Source: an uncultured Porphyromonadaceae bacterium
Lineage (GTDB): Bacteria > Bacteroidota > Bacteroidia > Bacteroidales > UBA11471
DNA length: 19,606 nt
Assembly (NCBI GenBank): GCA_900547555.1
Contig: URHG01000047.1
Location: 1 to 19,606 of the forward strand
Direction: 5' to 3'
Shown here: one piece after another, positions 14,845 through 19,606 of the stretch
Layout: the number at the start of each line of letters is the position of its first letter
Numbering within the stretch: position 1 is the stretch's first letter
Notes under the pieces: model-generated
Told to the model about the DNA's origin: nothing
Databases searched by the model: none
What the model saw: only the letters and a program-made list of their open reading frames with translations
Translations under genes and position numbers: made by a program

Positions 14845-15885
14845 ATGTTGGCATATACGTATATAGAACGTGGAAGATTTGAATTGAGAGAGAAACCGAG
14901 ACCGGAGATCTTGGATTCTCGGGACGCAATCGTGCGGGTAACATTGAGCAGCATTTGCACGAGCGATCTTCATATAAAACACGGCAGTGTGCCGCGAGCT
15001 GTACCCGGAATAACTGTCGGACATGAAATGGTCGGTGTTGTGGAGGAAGTGGGAGACGGTGTCGTCTCGGTCAGACCCGGCGATAGAGTGGCCGTAAATG
15101 TAGAAACGTTTTGCGGCACCTGTTTTTTCTGCCGACACGGATATGTCAATAACTGTACCGACCCCAATGGCGGCTGGGCTTTGGGCTGCCGTATTGATGG
15201 AGGACAAGCCGAATATGTCAGAGTTCCTTATGCCGATCAAGGTTTGAATCGTATTCCCAATACAGTCAGCGATGAACAAGCATTGTTTGTTGGCGACATA
15301 TTGTCAACCGGCTTTTGGGCGACCCGTATATCAGAAATAACATCTGACGATACGGTTCTTATCATCGGGGCCGGTCCCACCGGTATCTGCACTTTGTTGT
15401 GTGTCAGGTTGAGAAATCCCCAGCGTATTATCATCTGCGAACAATCTCCCGAGAGGATTCGATTCGTCCGGGAACATTATCCCGATGTATGGGTGGTTAC
15501 CCCCGAGGAGTGTAAAGATTTTGTTGTCCGTAACAGTGAGCACAAAGGAGCAGATGTTGTATTGGAAGTAGCAGGAGGCGAAGACACTTTCCGTCTGGCA
15601 TGGGATTGTGCTCGCCCGAATGCTATCGTTACCGTCGTTGCGCTCTATGACAGGCCTCAACTCCTTCCCTTACCCGACATGTATGGAAAGAATCTCACAT
15701 TCAAAACAGGCGGAGTAGACGGTTGCGATTGTGCCGAGATACTCAGACTGATAGAAGCGGGCCTAATAGATACGACTCCACTTATCACGCACAGGTTTCC
15801 ATTGAACGAAATAGAGAATGCATATCGTATCTTTGAAAACAAGTCGGGAGGAGTTATCAAAGTGGCAATAACAGAACGCCAATAA
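14845..15885 (+). CDS. Zinc-dependent medium-chain alcohol dehydrogenase
   Basis: A 346-residue NAD(P)-dependent dehydrogenase; the numbering below counts from the tandem ATG at 14842. Catalytic zinc ligands are C39, H61 with E62, and probably D152. C91, C94, C97 and C105 form the structural-zinc lobe. The Rossmann fold begins at 'VLIIGAGPTG' (172-181), with the acidic 'IICEQSPERI' after the second strand suggesting NAD. The alcohol or sugar-alcohol substrate is not predictable. Two adjacent ATG codons occur; GGAGG at 14833-14837 gives 7-nt spacing to 14845 and 4-nt to 14842, so I prefer 14845. A strong Shine-Dalgarno sequence is uncommon in this phylum. It stands alone, with its own candidate promoter. 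Confidence 0.92.
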   Translation: MLAYTYIERGRFELREKPRPEILDSRDAIVRVTLSSICTSDLHIKHGSVPRAVPGITVGHEMVGVVEEVGDGVVSVRPGDRVAVNVETFCGTCFFCRHGYVNNCTDPNGGWALGCRIDGGQAEYVRVPYADQGLNRIPNTVSDEQALFVGDILSTGFWATRISEITSDDTVLIIGAGPTGICTLLCVRLRNPQRIIICEQSPERIRFVREHYPDVWVVTPEECKDFVVRNSEHKGADVVLEVAGGEDTFRLAWDCARPNAIVTVVALYDRPQLLPLPDMYGKNLTFKTGGVDGCDCAEILRLIEAGLIDTTPLITHRFPLNEIENAYRIFENKSGGVIKVAITERQ

Positions 15886-16018
15886 AAAATATAACCCCAA
15901 AAGGGACATTACTATATCCGCATAAGATTATAGCATATTTAGATTGAAGCGAATTCTTATTTATTTTGATGAGAGAAACAGATTTAATACCTAATATAAA
16001 TATACTATCGTAATAAAT

Positions 16019-16718
16019 ATGAGTTGGAAAGAATACGAACAAGAGGTATATAAAGAGTGTATTCGGATATTTAAAGATTCAATTATTAAATCGAATATCC
16101 ACAATTAAAGGTGTTTACTCACAAAGAATGCGCCAAATAGATTGTTTGGTCCAGAATGTAACAATAGACGGAGAAATTAAATCAATTATTATTGATGCAA
16201 AACATCATAACATAAAAGTTAATATCAAACAAGTCGAGGCCTTTATTTCAATGCTAAAAGATACAGGCCAAAATATGGGGATTATAGTCTCCGAAAAAGG
16301 TTTTTCTAAGTCTGCAATACAGCGGGCTCACTATGGAGAAGACAACATTGAGGTAGATATATTAAGCATGGAGGAGCTTAAACTATTTCAATCGACTTGT
16401 GCTATACCATACTCTGACCATTATGGTGTAGTCATTAGTGCTCCATTTGGGTGGATTATTGATGGAAAACAAACAGGAATAGCTCCTGCGACTTTATATC
16501 AGAGAGGTTATGATTTGAAAAATGCCATAGAAAATAGAGAATGGATGTATCTTAATATTGTTGAAAAGAATGATATTACTCCTACAATAGATACACTCGT
16601 TGAATTCCAGAATCATAATCTTCTAAAAAAATTTCCCACCGCAAGTTTAAAGGTAGATCATTGCGATAATATTACTATTCGTTACGCTGATATAAAGGAA
16701 TATCCAAACTGGATATAG
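16019..16718 (+). pseudogene. Mrr-type restriction endonuclease gene, broken by a +1 frameshift
   Basis: From ATG 16019 the frame encodes 'MSWKEYEQEVYKECIRIFK' and stops at TAA 16106. One base over, a second frame carries the rest of the protein to 16718. Skipping one A at 16103 joins them into a 232-residue protein reading 'SNIH-IKGVYSQRMRQIDCL', the expected junction for this family. The nuclease core is otherwise intact: D41, D59-A-K61 (a D-x-K variant of the PD-(D/E)xK site) and Q71, then 'MGIIVSEKGFSKSAIQRA', typical of Mrr_cat domains. Mrr enzymes cut modified or foreign DNA. An internal ATG at 16128 would lose the catalytic helix and D41 context, so a functional short product is unlikely. 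It is AT-rich relative to the genes upstream, suggesting transfer. A sequencing error or programmed frameshifting are alternatives. Confidence 0.8.
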
Positions 16719-17570
16719 AGATATGGGATGTTTTATTTTATTTATTGTTCTTTTTTGTCCAGATAATGTAAAAAACAGAGATATTAAGAAACTAAAATAT
16801 TCATTAAACAGTGCTATATCTTTGCAGGTAAGAATTAGAAAATAAAATTATGATAACTCTGATCGATAGTAAAATTTATTATTGATAGTTCTCTTATGAT
16901 ATCCCGTATTTTTGTCACTACGTGCGTAATGAGCTAATTACATTATACTATTAACTCTTTATTATTAGACGTAAGTAAAAATCTTTGATTTAGATGAAGA
17001 TGTCTTATTTACCGATGCAGTATATGTACATCGCTGATTATCAATAGTATAGCACCCTAAAAGGTACAGCCAGCAGATTGGCAAGTATCTGAGAATATGT
17101 AAGTTAGTGATTTTTAGCACCATTCTCGGCTTGTACCTCCATTTTGGAAAGTAAAAGTAAGTGTAATTTCTTGAATATCAAAATGTGCGGTACAAAAACT
17201 TGTGAAAAATGCCGTTTTTTGATGAGAAAAGGTACAAAAATGGCTCTGAAACAGATGCTCCTTTTTATAATCTACAAATAAAATATAAGTTAATATACCG
17301 AATTCTATTATATATGATTTGAAATTCCGATGTTTGTAACATATTTACTTACACTTAGTCGTAATCACTTGCTTAATATCATGTGCATTTGGGTTTCCAA
17401 TGCCATCGTACTTCCAGCTTGTCTTGGGAGCAGTATCAATCTTTAATACGTTTGGAAAGGAGACATTAAGTATGACAAGAACTATAATGAAGGCGGTAGG
17501 GGCTATTGCGGCAGACCGAAACAGAAAAGTTCACATGAAGACAGTAGGTGTAACCATATATTGCGATGAA
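16719..17570. other. AT-rich non-coding interval with repeats
   Basis: No supported gene. It contains the hexamer GGTACA or its complement four times within 175 bp (17063-17068, 17134-17139, 17189-17194, 17231-17236), the last two as part of an identical GGTACAAAAA. An imperfect inverted pair, GTAAGTAAA (16971-16979) and TTTACTTAC (17344-17352), could bound a small remnant element of about 380 bp. A 49-codon frame from ATG 17472 has AAGGAGA ahead of it but no recognisable product. Confidence 0.45.
16817..16824 (+). promoter_or_regulatory. Orphan -7 promoter motif
   Basis: TATCTTTG matches TAnnTTTG exactly. The next ATG (16851) opens only an 11-codon frame before TGA. The usual -33 TTTG is missing. 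It may be the start region of a gene lost by deletion. Confidence 0.35.
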
Positions 17571-17601
17571 GGCTCCATGGGTTCGAATCCCGCCCTGCCA
17601 C
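17571..17601 (+). other. tRNA 3'-end-like fragment, possible attachment site
   Basis: GGGTTCGAATCCC (17579-17591) is a T-arm sequence with the canonical TTCGAAT loop, followed by CCTGCCA as a 7-nt acceptor strand. A transcription-terminator-like hairpin begins directly after it. No complete tRNA can be folded upstream: a D-arm and anticodon arm are missing and no TGGCAGG acceptor partner is found. A GGCAG at 17510-17514 could pair with part of it, but without tRNA structure between. Integrating elements often target and duplicate tRNA 3' ends, so this may be one end of an inserted island. Confidence 0.5.
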
Positions 17602-17633
17602 AAAAAGTAACTGTTTTATAACAGCTACTTTTT
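17602..17633. terminator. Hairpin after the tRNA-like fragment
   Basis: AAAAAGTA (17602-17609) pairs with TACTTTTT (17626-17633), and CTGTT with AACAG inside it around a TTAT loop, with one A/C mismatch. T runs exist on both strands, so it could terminate a tRNA transcript from the left or the defence gene from the right. Confidence 0.7.
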
Positions 17634-17719
17634 ATATTCAACCTATTTTAATTGCAATTTTCTTTAGATGTTATTTCATGTTTAAAATAATTAATGTTTT
17701 GTTTTATGTAAAATTATTG

Positions 17720-19606
17720 TTATATTTTACATGTATCTTTTAGTATATTTATCATATCATCTTCATGCTCCTGACAAAGGGCGTTTCTCCATTCTTCATT
17801 TGAGCCATGTTGGATTATTTCACCCATGATACGAAGTTTCAGACTTCCCTTTCTGACCATTTTTTCATAGGATTTCATTTTTGACTCAGGAGAAAGGTTG
17901 GAAAATTTTGAGTTCACACGTCGGGAAATGATACATAAGTTTCCAAATGTATCCTTATCGTCCCAAGAAGCAAATGAATTTTCGGACGGATTTTGCGGAT
18001 ACCAGTGCTCCACAGAATTACGGAACTCAAATTCAAAATCCTCATATTTCTTCTTATTATTTTTCCATAAAAGATAGTCTAGGAAATTAAATACGATGTG
18101 AGGAGTCTGAACTCCAAGTTTATAATTGCCTCCATTCAGAAAGTTTTCTTGTGTTGCTTTTGCGGCTATAGATACTGCTACATCTATCAGCTTTGGATCT
18201 TGATCATCATCTTTATTAAATAGCCACAAAAAGAGTTCCGTTATCCAGTGCATGACTTTGGGTGAGGTATATGACACACGGAGCGCGGATTGTATCATTA
18301 GGCATTCTTTATTTCGTGATTCAGATGTTTTTATCCTTTCATAAGCACATCTCAAATCTGTATTTTTATAGTATGCTTTCTTTTTGGAGCCCTGTCCAGA
18401 AGTAAACAATTCTTTCAGACTCCATTCGCCCTCATTATCTTCACCCGAATACTCACGCTTAATGATAAACATATCGAAAAGGTATCTGGTCTGTAATAAA
18501 TGAATGATAAACATTTGAGAAAATTTTTTCTCATCCATAGGCTTTCCATTCATTTTTCCCTGACTGATTACGTTCTTAAAATCCGAAATCAGTTTTTTAT
18601 CATCCAGCAAGTCACCCAAAGGTTTTTCCAAAGAAACTTCCTTTAATTCTACAAACACCCTGAGGGCATGAAGCAGAAAATAAGGGAAATCTATGATACT
18701 GTCAAAACGAACGTGTTTGTTATTGTCAAGCATGCCATCCACATCGTCTATCTTAAATTTGCTACCGACAATTTTTGCTATAGTGGCACCTTCCTCCGAT
18801 TCTTCAGTCACACCAAAACATTGCTTATAGTCAACCCATTTGTCAGCAGGTCGACCATTCCACTCATTTCCAAAAATTTTCTCCCGATCAGCTGGCGAGA
18901 AATGCATCTGAACATAACCAGTCATATCGCTACAGGCATTCCATATTTTTGAAAAGAACTCATGCTTGCCTCTATCGTTCTGTTTTTGTTTGCCTCTATC
19001 GTTCAGATATCCCATGAGCTGAGCTTTCAGAATATCGTGCTGCTCCAATTGCTCCCCTCGGGTATTCATGATTTCGAAATAACGATTTAGATCAGTATGT
19101 TCGGGTACTTCTATTCTATATAGAACAACATGTGCCAATCGTGACACAAAATCATCTCTGTTCAAGCCTGATTTTTCTTCAAATTTTTGACGAATAGCTC
19201 GGATGCCATTCACAATAGGCTGCTCGATAGAATTTTCGTCATCGATTTGACCTGCCAATATTTTCTGAATTCGAGCAAGCGTATAGTTTGAATTTGGACG
19301 GCAGTCAAAGGAAAGCGTCTGCCCCAACTCTCCTTCCAAAGTTCCTTCGGAAACCAAATACTGCAACAGAAGGAATAAAGTTGTAAGGCGTTGTTGCCCA
19401 TCAACAACTTCGTAGGTTTCAGTCTTACCTTGTATTTTTGAAACAATAAGTGAACCTATGTAATAATTTTCTGTGGAATCTATATCAATATCATTAATAT
19501 CATCTATCAACTGCCCAATTTCCTTATCCTCCCAAGCATAAGCACGCTGGTAGCGCGGAATGACATAATGAGCATCTGTATCAAAAAGTGTATGCTCGTC
19601 TAAAAT
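17720..19606 (-). CDS. GmrSD-type DUF262/DUF1524 protein, N-terminus cut by window edge
   Basis: The leftward frame is open from the window edge to TAA at 17722-17720, giving 628 visible residues; only a short N-terminal piece is missing. The left-over start includes 'VIPRYQRAYAWEDKEIGQL' and, 50 residues later, 'VVDGQQRLTTLFLLL', the signature of DUF262 (GmrS/ParB-like nucleotide-dependent module). Near the C-terminus 'SVEHWYPQN' (His codon at 18005-18007) and 'TFGNLCIISRRVNSKFSN' match DUF1524, an HNH-like nuclease. This combination is found in GmrSD type IV restriction enzymes, which use a nucleotide to restrict DNA with modified cytosines, and in related phage-defence proteins. Codon composition is AT-rich, like the broken Mrr gene nearby. 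The exact target cannot be predicted. Confidence 0.9.
   Translation of the reverse strand: MLDEHTLFDTDAHYVIPRYQRAYAWEDKEIGQLIDDINDIDIDSTENYYIGSLIVSKIQGKTETYEVVDGQQRLTTLFLLLQYLVSEGTLEGELGQTLSFDCRPNSNYTLARIQKILAGQIDDENSIEQPIVNGIRAIRQKFEEKSGLNRDDFVSRLAHVVLYRIEVPEHTDLNRYFEIMNTRGEQLEQHDILKAQLMGYLNDRGKQKQNDRGKHEFFSKIWNACSDMTGYVQMHFSPADREKIFGNEWNGRPADKWVDYKQCFGVTEESEEGATIAKIVGSKFKIDDVDGMLDNNKHVRFDSIIDFPYFLLHALRVFVELKEVSLEKPLGDLLDDKKLISDFKNVISQGKMNGKPMDEKKFSQMFIIHLLQTRYLFDMFIIKREYSGEDNEGEWSLKELFTSGQGSKKKAYYKNTDLRCAYERIKTSESRNKECLMIQSALRVSYTSPKVMHWITELFLWLFNKDDDQDPKLIDVAVSIAAKATQENFLNGGNYKLGVQTPHIVFNFLDYLLWKNNKKKYEDFEFEFRNSVEHWYPQNPSENSFASWDDKDTFGNLCIISRRVNSKFSNLSPESKMKSYEKMVRKGSLKLRIMGEIIQHGSNEEWRNALCQEHEDDMINILKDTCKI

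Noticed and set aside
17400..17621. A 73-codon frame, with an inner ATG at 17472 behind AAGGAGA
   Set aside because: It runs through the tRNA-like fragment and into the terminator, has no recognisable motif, and is probably chance.
17706..17732. A 9-bp hairpin ATGTAAAAT / ATTTTACAT at the end of the GmrSD-type gene as its terminator
   Set aside because: The stem is AT-only, overlaps the stop codon, and is followed on the minus strand by A-rich rather than T-rich sequence.
1..19606. CRISPR array or rRNA genes
   Set aside because: No regularly spaced direct repeats and no rRNA-like conserved segments were seen.

Overview
The window looks like a chromosomal segment from a Bacteroidales bacterium, possibly a Barnesiella/Coprobacter/Parabacteroides-type gut anaerobe. 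The evidence is the Bacteroidetes -7 promoter motif (TAnnTTTG) at several sites, scarce Shine-Dalgarno sequences, a lipoprotein with a Cys-Asp-Asp-Glu start, a TonB-dependent receptor, and an RND-TolC operon in the usual order. The genus is a guess. Nearly all genes to about 15.9 kb read rightward.

Region 1 (1-4601) is a tripartite multidrug efflux operon: the 3' end of the periplasmic adaptor, the RND pump, and the TolC-like outer-membrane channel, closed by an intrinsic terminator.

Region 2 (4938-13308) is the most interesting part. Ten tightly packed co-directional genes look like one operon behind a single good promoter, with a CRP/FNR-like palindrome placed where a class II activator would sit. 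In order they encode: a flavodoxin with a Sec signal peptide; a second flavodoxin without one; a NapH-like membrane ferredoxin fused through an internal twin-arginine segment to a NapG-like four-cluster ferredoxin; an aldo/keto reductase with two 4Fe-4S motifs and a Tat-lipoprotein signal; a DUF1893 protein; a TonB-dependent receptor; an ECF S-component-like membrane protein; TatA; TatC; and an iron-sulfur flavoprotein. The simplest reading is a self-contained exported redox system carrying its own minimal TatAC translocase. The Tat substrates would be the polyferredoxin tail and the aldo/keto reductase. The NapH part would feed electrons across the membrane, and the TonB receptor plus S component would import a substrate or cofactor. 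This role is inferred; the individual families are well supported.

Region 3 (13309-15885) holds a strong hairpin, a promoter, a surface-lipoprotein gene with its own very strong terminator, about 600 bp without a convincing gene, and a zinc-dependent alcohol dehydrogenase with an unusually good ribosome binding site.

Region 4 (about 15.9 kb to the end) is visibly more AT-rich and looks like an accessory defence island. It has an Mrr-type restriction endonuclease gene broken by one extra base, about 1 kb of non-coding sequence with scattered repeats and an orphan promoter, a tRNA-3'-end-like fragment followed by a hairpin (possible attachment site), and a leftward GmrSD-type (DUF262/DUF1524) gene that runs off the right edge.
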